This document shows positions 33,281 to 43,186 of a stretch of DNA of 48,282 nt, piece by piece; the first letter of the stretch is position 1, and each line of letters starts with the position of its first letter. The stretch is taken from NCBI GenBank assembly GCA_004335835.1, contig RWJK01000885.1, positions 1-48,282 on the forward strand, given 5' to 3'. The notes under the pieces were generated by a model. The model had not been told where the DNA came from. It searched no databases and saw only the letters and a program-made list of their open reading frames with translations. This DNA is from Scenedesmus sp. ARA3 (lineage: Eukaryota; Chlorophyta; Chlorophyceae; Sphaeropleales; Scenedesmaceae). Both the position numbers and the translations under genes were made by a program.

Positions 33281-36200
33281 CGGCAGTGACAGCCAGGCTG
33301 CAGTTGCAGGTTTTGCAGGAGAGCGGGAGACCGTTGTCAGCAGTGGAACTGCTGCAGCTGGTTGCAGTGTTGCTGCTGTGGCAGATGACAGCCCTACTGC
33401 CCTTGTTCAAACATCAGAGGCACGTGATAGACACAAGGAGTCAAGTGGGGCGGACGCAGCAGCAGCAGCAGCAGCAGAGCATTTCCATAGCAGCAGCAGC
33501 GGCTCTGCTGTCTTTGCTGCTAGCCATGCTTGCAAGATTGAGGCAGCAGTTGCTGCTGCTGCTGCTGCTTCAATGGCTGCAGCAGGCGCAGCTGCTGAGA
33601 CTGCAATAGCTGGCAGCAGCAGCAAAGCACACAGCCTGAGCACCACAGCAGATGCTGCCGCAGTGGCAGCAGATGCAACAGCGGTCATAGTACCTGCAGG
33701 TTGCAACACAAAGCAGAAGCAGCAGCAAGCACCATTGACTCCCAGCGCTGAGGCAGTGCCAACCCCTGCACCACCACCAATAGCTGGCATGCCATCAAAC
33801 ACAGGCGTGTGGCAGCACACAGGCGGTGCTGGCTGTGCTGGTGCTGCTGCACACTTGCAGGAGGCAGCAGGGCCTGAACACGAGCAGCAGCAGCAGAAGC
33901 AGCAGCAGCAGCAACACCAAGAGCAACAGCAGACACGCAGCCTGGTTGAGCAAGTGCTTAGTGCTGCAAGGGGCCCGAGCATCAAGCAGGAAGTTGCAGC
34001 ATCTGCTGCAGCAGCACCAGCAGGCCTAAGCCTGCAGCTGCCGGTGCTGCTTACTGCCACACAGGATGCTGCTGCTGCAGCAGCAGACACACCAATGGAT
34101 GTAGAAGCAGCAACAGCAGCGGCAGCAGGAGCAGCGGGAGATGCACAGCAGCTGCAGCAGTGGCAGGATGTGGAAACAGAAGAGGCAGCAGCAAGGAGCT
34201 CGTTGCGGGAACGGCAGGGTGTGTGCACATCACCTCTGGCTAGTCCAGACACGCAGAATGCAGCAAGCATCCTCAGCAGCTTGGCATGTGCACCAGTGAT
34301 GTGGCAGCAACAGCAGCAGCAGCAGCAGGTGCAGCAGGGCCGCAGCAGGCGCGGCGCTAGGGGCTGGAGTGGCAACGCAGCAACAGCTGCTGCTGGGTTT
34401 GGCAATGCAGCAGATGCAGGAGCAGATCATGATGATGATCCTGATTACCTGGTCAGTGCAGAGCGGCCTGCAGTGCGGGGAGCAGCCAGCAGGAGCCAAC
34501 ACAGTGCAGCAGCAGCAGCAGCAGCAGCAGGAGCTGGCCGCAGCGCAGCGTATGGGTTTGGCCAGCAGTGGCAGGTGCCAGCAGCAGCAGCAGCAGCTCC
34601 TGGTGGGCTACAACGTGAGCTGAGCGGTGCGAGGCAGCAGGGCGCTGCCGCTGCTGCTGCTGCTGCTGCTGAGTGGGATGAGGAGGTGCAGCTGGACATG
34701 ATGCAGTTTGTGGCTCGGCTGGGCCTGACTGCGCCACCCGTAATGATTGCGGTGAGTGCTTGAGAATCTGTATACGATCGACTGTGCGTGTTGCATTTGT
34801 GTTGCACGGCAGGTGTACATTGTGGGCACTTGCCGCACCCGCTGCTGCTGTCCTGGGCTTCGTGCCAGCTACAAGACGACATGGTCATGTGCCGAATGCA
34901 GCTGCAGCATCTGAAAGGGACCTGTCTTGCTCCAAGCTTGTCAGAACATGATGCTCTGATGGTGTGTATATTCCATATGTGAAAGGCCTGACACTGTCGT
35001 CTGCGGCTGTCTGTGGTGTTGCTGCAGGCTGCCCTGGCCCTGCGTGGGCACTACTTCCTAACAACGTATCTCTGTCAGCGTTTCTGTGTCCCTCCCTGTG
35101 TGTGCCACACTTGCACTGCTTACAGCAACACCGCCTGCCTCTGTTTTCCGCTGCTGCTCCCAGGCTGCCCTGGCCATGCGTGGGCGCTACTTCCCAACAG
35201 ACATTGTAGCAGAGCAGCTAACAGGCTACCTGCAGCAGCTCACTGACATGGCTGCGCTGTGCGGCAGCAGCAGCCTGCAGCAGCTGCATAACGAGGCGAT
35301 GCAGCACCAGGCACGGCTAGTGCAGCAGCAGCAGCGCCGGCGGCAGCACTTGCTGGCTGGTGCTGCAAGCCAGGATATGGGCTGGCAGCAGGACCAGCAG
35401 CAGCAGCAGCAGCAGCCGGTGTGGGTGCATCAGGTGCAGGTAGGATTGAAGCGCAGCAGTTCAGCAGGTGCGGAGAGGGGCGACGCCAAGCATTGGTATG
35501 GCGACTCAGAGCAGCAGCAGCAGCAGCTGAGGCAGCAACAGCAGCAGCAGCAGCAGCACATGAAGCACCCAGCAGCAGCCAAGCAGCAGAAGCTGCAGCA
35601 GCACGAGGAGGAGCTACAGAAGTTTGCAGCTGCAGCAGCTGGGTGTGACAATGCTAATAACACCCATCAAGCCTCAGCATGGGCTACAAGGTTTGAGCCG
35701 GATGATCCCAGTCATATGCATGGGCTGCAGCGGCCAGGTGGCTTCCACCTGCTTCCGCAGCAGCAGCTGCAGCAGCGAGTGCTGGCTGCTGCTCGGCGCA
35801 CCAGCAGCGACGGCAGCGGCAACCTTGCTGCGCTTGCTGCAGCAGCGGCAGCAACAGATGCGGTTGGCTGCAGCAAGTTAAGAACAGCAAGTGCTGCAGC
35901 AGGCGCAGAGGCCATACCATCAGTACCAGGTCTTCCAGGCGCATCAAGGGGCCTAGCAGATGCTTCTGCCCTTGCAGCTGCCAAAGCAGCACACACCAGC
36001 ATCTGCGCATGTGTGCTGCTGCTGAAGATGGTTCCCGGCATGGCAGCAGATGCGCACAGCATGCTGGACCAGATAGAGCAGCATGCCCGCAGGCACTCAG
36101 CAGCATTCCTGCAGACTGGCCAGCCAGCTGATAGTGAGGCCTTGCAGGTGCTGCTAAAAGTTGTGACAGCCCTCACTGAGCTGCATCTGATACAGCAGAG

Positions 36201-37269
36201 CTCGGCTGCTTGTGGCAAGTCAGCAGCAGCAGCAGCAGACAGTGGGAACAGGCAGAGATCTGGCGTGTCTGAGCTGGTCGCGTGCCTGCAGCAAGCTGTG
36301 CCGGAGGGATACAGCCCGTCTGGTGCCAGCTGCAGTGTGCTTGAGCTGCTGGTGCATTGCTGGGTGAAAGAGAGTGAGCTTACTGGCTGTAAGGTAGAGG
36401 CCTCTGCCGCAGCTGCTGCTGCGGGGCCTGTTGCAGCTGATTTTGCAGGTGATGCGGTGGCTGCTGGTGTGCCAGGGCTCAGTTTGAATTGCTTCCTGGC
36501 AGGGATGAGCCAGCTGGCACTGAACCTGCTGCTGGCCTGCTGCAAGAGCAGCAGCAGCAGCAGCAGCAGCAATGCTCCTGCAGCGGCACCCACAGCAGCA
36601 GCAGCAGGGCCGGAGGCTGAAGCAGCTGTAGGTGAAGCAGGTATGGCGGCAGCATCTGAGGTTCCCACAGCAGCAGCAGCAGCAGGGACGGAGGCTGAGG
36701 CAGGTGAAGCAGCTGTAGGTGAAGCAGAGCTGGCAGCAGCTGAGGTTCCCACAACAGCAGCACCACCGGCAGCGGCAGCAAGGCCGGAGGCTGGGGCAGG
36801 TGATATGGCTGTAGGCGAGACAGGGCTGGCAGCAGCAGCAACAGAGGCACCAGCAGCAGCAGCAGCAGGGCCGGAGGCTGAGGCAGGTGATATGGCTGTG
36901 GACGAACCAGGGCTGGCAGCAGAAGCAGCAGCAGCAGCAAAGGCACCACCACCACCACCAGCAGCAGCAACAGAGGCACCAGCAGCGACAGTAACCGATG
37001 CACCACCAGCAGCAGCAGCAGCAGTGTCCAAGCGCATGCTGGCAGTGAAGCTGCTGGCGGGCTGTGCGGTGCTGCTGCTGCACTGGCCGGCGGGGCCGGG
37101 CTGCCAGCAGGAGCGCTGCGTGCAGGCTGGGCTGTGGCGGCAGCGGCTGCTGGCGCATGCAGGCGGGCAGGGGCTGGTGCAGCTGCGGGATGATGTGTCT
37201 GGCCAGCTGCACGGGTTCCTGGTGTACCTGACAAAGCAGCTGGGTGAGGGAGAGGTGAACATGGCCTAG
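29186..37269 (+). CDS. Large AT-hook / MBD-like low-complexity nuclear protein
   Basis: Exons: 29186-29539, 29892-34751, 35164-37269. They total 7320 nt (2439 residues), with phase 0 at both junctions. Much of it is poly-Ala and poly-Gln from GCA/CAG codons. Recognisable islands are: a CPDCG knuckle (from residue about 124); a Cys-rich cluster (about 454-520, CAACG, KCSHCIVCVCQRCC, CFWC) like an atypical PHD or zinc finger; an acidic stretch (EESEEESKSEEEE); a segment near 674-730 (PWRVVYAP, LRAIFYAPDGKMLKSKADML) that resembles the methyl-CpG-binding fold; and two AT-hook-like motifs, KRKRGRPSK (about 1034) and KRKRGRKTD (about 1171). A chromatin or DNA-binding regulator is inferred. The C-terminal helical region (VLLKVVTALTELHLIQQ; HGFLVYLTKQL) is unrecognised. 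The ATG at 29186 is the first in frame after stops. Upstream exons cannot be excluded. Confidence 0.75.
32632..32658 (+). other. AT-hook coding motif 1
   Basis: Encodes KRKRGRPSK, the canonical Arg-Gly-Arg-Pro core of an AT-hook that binds the minor groove of AT-rich DNA. A second basic motif, KRKRGRKTD, is encoded near 33049 and lacks the Pro. Confidence 0.85.
35022..35062 (+). repeat. Upstream copy of the exon-3 head (chromatin-protein gene)
   Basis: GCTGCAG followed by GCTGCCCTGGCCCTGCGTGG and GCACTACTTCC repeats the start of exon 3 at 35164 (AALAMRGRYFPTD) for about 35 bases, then diverges. The acceptor is intact and in the same phase. Confidence 0.82.
36580..37020 (+). repeat. In-frame coding repeat rich in Ala, Glu and Gly
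   Basis: About five imperfect units of roughly 28-34 residues of the type GPEAEAGDMAVGE...GLAAAA lie in exon 3 of the chromatin-protein gene. They are clean multiples of three, as expected when duplications inside exons are filtered by reading frame. Confidence 0.8.
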
Positions 37270-37315
37270 GGCCAGTGTGATGCATGCCACAGCTGTTTTG
37301 CTGACTCGGGTAGCA

Positions 37316-37408
37316 GCTGGCGCAGCTGCGGGACGATGTGTTTGGGCAGCTGCACGGGTTTTTGGTGTACCTGACTAAGCAGCTGGGTGAGGGAGAGGGC
37401 TTGGTGTA
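37316..37408 (+). repeat. Copy of the terminal coding segment (alternative C-terminus)
   Basis: Repeats 37176-37254 (CAGCTGCGGGATGATGTGTC-like, then CTGCACGGGTT, CTGACAAAGCAGCTGGGTGA). It is open and ends EGEGLV then stop, where the first copy ends EGEVNMA then stop. In the first copy GAGAG|GTGAAC could serve as a donor, and TAG|CAGCTGGCGC before the second as an acceptor. A choice of C-terminus is possible but unproven. Confidence 0.65.
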
Positions 37409-37860
37409 GGGGTTAAATACAAGCGTGACTTCTGCCAACCATGCATGTTGACATTGCTCGCTGTGTTGAGGCCTGCCTGTGTTAGTTTGCAAGGTTTTTT
37501 GGGTGGACTCTGGTGGCAGTGCATCTTTTGTGTCTGTAAAAGTATGCTGTACAATGGCATGGCATGACGTCATGCAAGGTGCCTTCAACTTGGATGATCA
37601 CCTGAGCCAGTCCCATACATATGAAGCAGGCAAGTCTGCTCGAGCCTATGCTCTGTTGTGCGTATATCTAAGCAGGATAAGGACATGACTAGCTGAACCA
37701 GCTGGGACAAACGTGCGGCAGGCTTATCATGGGCCTGCATGAGCCATGCCTCCTTGTCCCAACCTTTGCTTTCTGGCCAAGTCTGCTGTAACGAGAAATG
37801 AAAGGCAGGCAGACAGACAGGCTGTCGGACAAGTGGCGATATCGGCACTCATCCTTTAGA

Positions 37861-37874
37861 TGTAATCAATTACA
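37861..37874. terminator. Facing TGTAA poly(A)-signal candidates between convergent genes
   Basis: TGTAATCAATTACA gives TGTAA on the + strand (37861-37865) and TGTAA on the - strand (37874-37870) within 14 bases. TGTAA is the usual nuclear poly(A) signal of chlorophyte algae. The motif lies between two convergent genes, about 590 bp after one stop and 675 bp after the other. An alternative + strand signal is TGTAA at 37535. Confidence 0.45.
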
Positions 37875-38439
37875 TCATGCACTGCCTCTCAGCATCAACT
37901 TCAAAATCCTGCTAGCCTAGTAAGGAAGACCTCTGTTGTACTGGAAGCTCATGAACAGCCTGTTACGCAGAGGCGGTAGCTTTGTGTAGCGGAAGCAACA
38001 CAAATCAGAACAGACATAACCAAGAGCACTACCAAAACGCATCACCCCTTGCCAGCAACGCTGCCACCATCATCAACAGTAACATTCGCTGCCCCTGCTG
38101 CAGCCCCAAGCAGCGCCCCACCAGTCACTGAGTCAAACCACTCCTCAGTACCGTGCTAGCGCTGCCCGTATCATTGTAACACTACTGCTGCAGAGCGCTG
38201 TGCCGCCCGCCAGCCCCAAGCGCTGCTGCTTGCAGCGCCCCGGGGTGCAAGGGGACCCTGCTCCAGCACGGTTTGGGCAGGTGGGGCCCAACCAAGCACA
38301 GCGGGGCACACCAAGCTGCCCATCATCAGACAGTTGAGTGCAGCGCTTCACAATGTACTGTCTCAGTGAGCACTGCCGTTGATGCTGCCACCACCAGGGT
38401 TCACATCAACGCCCGCTGCTGCTGCTGCTGCGCGGCGCG

Positions 38440-38535
38440 CCTGATCAGCCGCCAGCCCCAGGCGCTGCCGCTTGTAATAGTCATCCCCCACATACTCCAG
38501 CCCCCTGCTCCACCAGGGCTCTGTGAGGCGAGGCA
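38440..38535 (-). repeat. Downstream copy of the last-exon tail (gene 7)
   Basis: On the - strand this repeats the stretch encoding EPWWSRGLEYVGDDYYKRQR from the last exon. It then diverges to LGLAADQARR followed by Ala-rich sequence. A further decayed fragment with the Arg-Leu-Gly-Leu region lies near 38205-38270. Confidence 0.8.
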
Positions 38536-38548
38536 TCGACACCAGTCT

Positions 38549-38822
38549 TCACTGCCCCCTGCCGTTTACGCTGCCAGCAGCAGCAACACCATCTGCTGCT
38601 GCTGCTGCTGCAGCTGCAGGGTGCTGGCGCTGCAGCCCCAGGCGCTGCCGCTTGTAGTAGTCATCTCCCACATACTCCAGCCCCCTGCTCCACCACGGCT
38701 CTGCGAGGTGGGGCAGGCTGCCCATCATGAGCCCGTTAAACTCCCTGATAAGAGTGGGGAAGCGCGGCAGGTTGTGCCACTGGCCGTCAATGAGCTCGAT
38801 CTGCAAGCAGAAAAGCAAGCAG

Positions 38823-38877
<55 letters not shown>

Positions 38878-41800
38878 CTGTTGGGTCCCTGATGAGGGTG
38901 GGGAGGTGCAGCACGTTGTGCCACTGGCCGTCAATCAGCTCAATCTGCAGGCAGCAGCAGCAAGCAGCAGCAGCAGCAGCACACCATGCGCTATCAGCGG
39001 GATTTGTTTTGTGTCTGGTAGAGTTTCATTAATGGTGAAAAGGTGTTGGTGGTGGAGTGAGCTGCAGGCTGCCCATCATCAGCCCGTTGAACTCCCTGAT
39101 GAGCGTGGGGAGACGCGGCAGGTTGTGCCACTGGCCGTCAATCAGCTTGATCTGCAGGCAGCAGCAGCAGTGGCAGCAGCAGCATCAGGGCCAAGTTGAG
39201 CAGCAGCCGCAGCAGCGTGCATGATCACCAACGTTCGCTTTGTCTTGGAGTTTGTCGCCATGCCGCACTGCTGAGCACGGGTGCTGGGGGTAGACACCTG
39301 CAACACTCCACCGCTCACCCTGCCCTTGTCCAGGGGCCCCCTCACGCCCAGCTTTTCCCCCAATGCTGGTTGGCAGCAGCAGACTCGGCAGACGGCGTGC
39401 AGGCCTAGATGCTACCCCTCCTAACTGTGCTGCTACAGACACCTTAGAACTGCAGTCTGGCACGTACCTACCAGTGTCCAGCTGCCCCCTTACACAGCTG
39501 CTCTGTTAGACACATGGATATTCCTCTACTTTGGCTGCACAACAGCAACAACAGTGTCCCACTCACCCTGCCGGTGTCCAGGGGCCCCCTAACTCCCAGC
39601 CGGGTGGTGCCCCGGATGCCGATGCTGCCCCCATCCATGCTATAAACCACACAAAAGTGCCCCTCCCGCCATCTGATTCTCAAATCTGCTGTGGCAAAAC
39701 TGCGGCTGTTTGCCTCACTCACCCTGCCCGTGTCCAAGGGCCCCCTCACTCCCAGCCGGATGGTGGCGCGGATGCCGATGCTGACCGGCAGCAGCAGGCT
39801 CAGCGGCACCAGCCAGCTGCGCTTGGGGGCCACATAGGCAGTGCCTTCGATGTCGATGATGGTGCGGCTGTTGCCCAGCGGCTGAACCTGCAAGGCAAAA
39901 GTCACCATATACAACAGATAGTGGGGCATAATCCAGTTTGAGTGTTGCAGTCGCCTCTGTCAGGTACACAGCCACTTGCCTGCCCAAGCACTGCATAACA
40001 GTCATGTAACAGTTACAACATGTTAGTCAAGGACACCTGCCCGGCGGCAGCGTAAGTGTTGCAATCGACTTGGCCAGGTACACAGCCGCACGCATATTCA
40101 AGCACTGCATAACAGTCATGGAACAGTCACTCACAGACACCAGCGCCGCCTCCAGTGTAAGTGTTGTGATGAACCTGGCCAGGTACACAGCCGCACGCAT
40201 ATCCAAACACACCGAACAGAACTATACACAACAATTGCCACAGTAAAATGGAGGCCGGCGCCAGCTCCAGCGTAAGTGTTGCGACTAATTATGATATTGT
40301 CAGGTACACAGCCACACACACATCCAACCACATCCAACCACAAGGAACACAACATGAAGTGACAGGTTACTCACCGATACCAGCGCCGGCTCCAGCGTGA
40401 GTGTTGCAATCGCCTTGGGCAGGTACACAGCCGCACGCATGCATCAACACACGCAACAGCAACCATTATGAGAGAGGATAGTTACATGTGGGTCCTGGCA
40501 CCAGCCACAACGGGTTGAACACAGGCCTGAGACCAGAAAAGGAGAGTGAGCACCGTAAAACACACTGCACACCCTTGAGCACCAAATCTCTCATGTTATA
40601 TCCAGAGACGTCTTACTGCGGTGCGCAAATGTCACTTGATCATGTTACTCACTGAGACCAGCGCCGACTCCAGCGTGAGTGTTGCGATTGACTTTGCCAG
40701 GTACACAGCCATTCGCATATCCAAACAAACACACCAGAAGTATATACAACAGTGACAGCTACTTACAGAAACCAGCGCTGGCTCCAGGGTAAGCATTGCA
40801 ATGGATTTTGCCAGGTACACCGCCACACGCATGTCCTCCCTGCTGCTGATCAGGATGGGCGGCGCATCCCAAGTCACGTCCCGCGCCAGCAGGCTGTTCA
40901 TTAGGTCCACATGCTCCTGCATGGTGCGAACCTGCGGCAGCAGCAGCAGCAGCAGCGGCAGTAGCAACAGCAGCAGCAGCGGCATGATGTGGGTCATGCA
41001 CGCATCGGCAGGCTGCTCATCAAGTCGACCTGCTCCTGCTTGGTACGAACCTGCAGTGTGGCAGCAGCGGCAGCGGAGTAGAGGCAGCAGCAGCGGCATG
41101 GTGCAGGTCACATCACGCGCCAGCAGGTTGTTCATCAAGTCAACGTGCTCCTGCATGGTGCGCACCTGCAGCAGCAGCAGCAGCAGCAGCAGCAGCGGCA
41201 TGGTGCGGGTCACTTCACGCGCCAGCAGGCTGTTCATGAGATGGACGTGCTCCTGCATGGTGCGAACCTGCGGCAGCAGCAGCAGCAGCAGTGAAGCCAG
41301 CATCAAAGGCATGTTACAGGTCACGTCACGCGCCAGCAGGTTGTTCATCAATTCAACGTGCTCCTGCATGGTGCGCACCTGCAGTGGCAGCAGCAGCAGC
41401 AGTGGAGGCAACAGCAACGGCATGGTACGGGTCATGAATGCGCCAGTAAGTTCATGAGGTGCACGTGCTCCTGCATGGTGCGCACTTGCAGCAGCGGCAG
41501 CAGCAGCAGCAGCAGCGGCTGTTGACCAAACAGTGTACATGCCTGTTCAATCCACATAGAGTGGACATGAAAACGTTCACAGTCAAGCTGACTTGATGCC
41601 TTACTTTGTGTCAAGCATCAAGTGCGGTGATCAGGAGCAGTAGAGTCGTTTGCTGCAGGCTGCAGCGCAGGCACCGATATGTGGCTGTTGTTGTGGCTGT
41701 ATCAATGCATGTGGCAGGGACCCAACGCACGCATCACTGCTGAATTGCACACCTCAACCAGTGCTGTGTGCTTTTCACGCTCTTGTTATAGTATGCTGAT

Positions 41801-42238
41801 TCATGCCCACCTCAAACAGCCTGCGTGCTCCAGTGACAATGCGTGCCACTCCAGCTGGCAGGTTGTCAGGGCTGTAGCGCGCAGAGCTGGATGGCAGGTT
41901 GTGCCCTGCATCATATGCCTTCTCTGTTGCTGAGGCTTTGGGCGCTATCAGATCGTTGATGGGGCCTGTGGCAGCCATAGTTGCAGCTGCAAAGGCGGAA
42001 AGCAAAATGCGACTGAAACGTTTGCTACTGCTGTGGTGAGGTTCCTCAAGACAGCAGTGCGAGCTTCAGGCTGTAGTTGAAAGTCAGTAGAGTTAAAAAC
42101 AGCAGTATACACGGCGAATTTCGGTAAAGTGCAATGCAGAAGCGTATGCTGCGACACTTTGCGTGGCGAGCATCTAATGCGTGATGAGTTCGTGTTACCT
42201 TGGATCGAGCGTTCGCTGGCGAGAAGCACAGAGCCCAT
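38549..42238 (-). CDS. Unrecognised 265-residue protein, possibly NTF2/SnoaL-like
   Basis: Exons in transcript order: 42238-42199, 41986-41811, 40931-40767, 39887-39723, 38800-38549. They total 798 nt with every phase consistent. Donors include GTAAGT and GTGAGT. I do not recognise the family by name. After a Ser/Ala-rich N-terminus the order of elements is: helix-like MQEHVDLMNSLLARDVTWDA, a second helix AVYLAKSIAMLTLEPALVSV, strands RTIIDIEGTAYVAP and IGIRATIRLGVRGPLD, a final strand IELIDGQWHNLP, then EFNGLMMGSLPHLAEPWW and a low-complexity tail. Two or three helices followed by a curved sheet is what NTF2/SnoaL-like proteins show, but this is inference. Three of its exons are surrounded by partial copies. 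The product was chosen because only these exon versions have both splice sites and one common frame. Confidence 0.75.
38830..38877 (-). repeat. (CTG)n on the sense (-) strand in intron 4 of gene 7
   Basis: About 15 pure CAG units on the + strand, so CTG in the transcript. The run lies between a head copy of the last exon (ends 38948) and the intact exon (38800). Confidence 0.9.
38885..39156 (-). repeat. Two upstream copies of the last-exon head (gene 7)
   Basis: On the - strand, ATCGAGCTCATTGACGGCCA-like heads begin at 39153 and 38945, each directly after a CTGCAG acceptor. They encode IKLIDGQWHNLPRLPTLIRE (about 85 bases of similarity) and IELIDGQWHNVLHLPTLIRD (about 60 bases). The intact exon starts at 38800. 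Sense-strand CTG-rich tracts separate the copies. Confidence 0.87.
39305..39640 (-). repeat. Two to three downstream copies of the exon-4 tail (gene 7)
   Basis: On the - strand, copies of the segment encoding GIRATIRLGVRGPLDTGR occur at 39556-39632 (donor GTGAGT intact) and 39312-39370 (donor GTGAGC intact). A decayed scrap lies near 39465-39490. The intact exon is 39887-39723. Confidence 0.87.
39925..40730 (-). repeat. About six downstream copies of the exon-3 tail (gene 7)
   Basis: On the - strand, copies of the segment encoding MRVAVYLAKSIATLTLEPAL lie near 40655-40725, 40377-40440, 40255-40325, 40134-40205, 40033-40100 and (decayed) 39930-39985. The first, second and fourth keep a perfect GTGAGT donor directly after GCTGGTCTCA, GCTGGTATCG or GCTGGTGTCT. 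The intact exon is 40931-40767, upstream of all of them. Confidence 0.9.
40932..41500 (-). repeat. Five upstream copies of the exon-3 head, each with sense-strand (CTG)n
   Basis: On the - strand, heads encoding VRTMQEHVDLMNSLLARDVT begin at about 41485, 41378, 41267, 41165 and 41050. The intact exon begins at 40931. Spacing is 102 to 119 bp. Each unit has about 60 bases of exon, a short link and a CTG-rich tract ending in an acceptor. The most upstream copy has lost its AG (CAA). A single frame stays open through most of the array, giving Leu-rich spacers. Confidence 0.92.
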
Positions 42239-43186
42239 GCACTGAACAGCAAAAAAAGTTGCGTTGAATGAAACTGATTTTGCTTTTTAACAGTTTTGTG
42301 CGTAGACGCGCGTGCTCGTGAGCAAAGAGTCAAATGTACATGCTGATGTGAGGTGCAGCAGTAGCACCTGCCCACCGCCAAAGCTGCTGCCTCTAGGACA
42401 CATTCACCCACACAGCATTGTCACGATATGAGATCAGCACCAACTGCAGGCTGAATCAGCTGCCTGGCACACGCTGCTGGGAGGGCCTTGCCTGCAGCCA
42501 CAAGCGCCCTCAGGTGGCATGCAATTGAGCAACTTGTGCAGCGGGACCCACTGTGCTGCGGTGTTGGCGCTTTCCCGCAGTGATGGCGCGGCAGAGAAAA
42601 GCAGCAGCTGCAGGCTGGGTCAGCTGACTGGCACACGCCCGGCTGAGATGGCCCTGCCTGCCTGGCACATGCGCCTCTGGGACGGCTTTGCGGCAGCAGC
42701 AGCAGTTGCCTTAGGGAAGGCCCTGCCTGCGGCCGTAAGCGCCCTTTGGAGCACGCAGGGGAGCCTGAAGTGCGCAGCTGGACACATTGTGCGGCGGTGG
42801 TGGCCTCGGTGCTGATGGGTGAAGCAACCAGAGGCGGCCCTGCCCAGGCGGCCCTGCTGCAGCAGCCTCAGCTGTCAGGCTGAGACGTGCGGCCGTTGGC
42901 GGGGCGGCTGCTGCATGCAAAACAGCACAGTGCCGCAAGGCCGGGCGCGTGAGTGCATGTCGACAGAGAGTGCATGTGTCAGTTGGGTGCCACCCAATTC
43001 GGCATTGGTGCATGTGCAGGGCCAAGCGCAGGTGCATCCACAGCCGCTACAACTGTTTACGTCACAGCATGGTGCATTGAACTGGGACTGTGGCATTGCC
43101 GGGAGCTGGTGTTGCACCACACGGCGTTTCAGAGGTGTTCACTACAAGCAAACCCTGCATCCCTGATGCGGGTAGTTTGCGAGCTG
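42239..43186. other. Intergenic: upstream of gene 7, downstream of the OPR-RAP gene
   Basis: Contains imperfect repeats (42430-42820) built around GGCCTTGCCTGCAGCCACAAGCGCCCT-type words and TGGCACACGC. Also 100 to 200 bp of plain AT-richer leader before gene 7. No gene was recognised. Confidence 0.5.
42430..42820. repeat. Imperfect repeats with CCTTGCCTGCAGCC / CACAAGCGCCCT
   Basis: GGGAGGGCCTTGCCTGCAGC at about 42479 and GGGAAGGCCCTGCCTGCGGC at about 42714, each followed by CACAAGCGCCCT or CGTAAGCGCCCT. Further shared words are TGGCACACGC (42473, 42628) and GCGGTGTTGG/GCGGCGGTGG. There are two clear units and part of a third. Non-coding. Confidence 0.65.

Larger units (their letters stand above)
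37270..38548. other. Convergent 3' region between the chromatin-protein gene and gene 7
   Basis: Holds a copy of the last coding segment of the left gene (37316-37408), facing TGTAA motifs (37861-37874) and tail copies of the right gene (38440-38530 and a decayed one near 38205-38270). No other gene is recognised. Confidence 0.6.

Noticed and set aside
35712..37588. Long antisense frames opposite the AT-hook gene
   Set aside because: Ala/Ser/Cys/Leu-rich shadows of CAG repeats in other frames, with no motifs.
38273..39199. 308-codon + strand open frame
   Set aside because: It is antisense to the last exon of gene 7 and its copies; the - strand frames share phase and splice sites.
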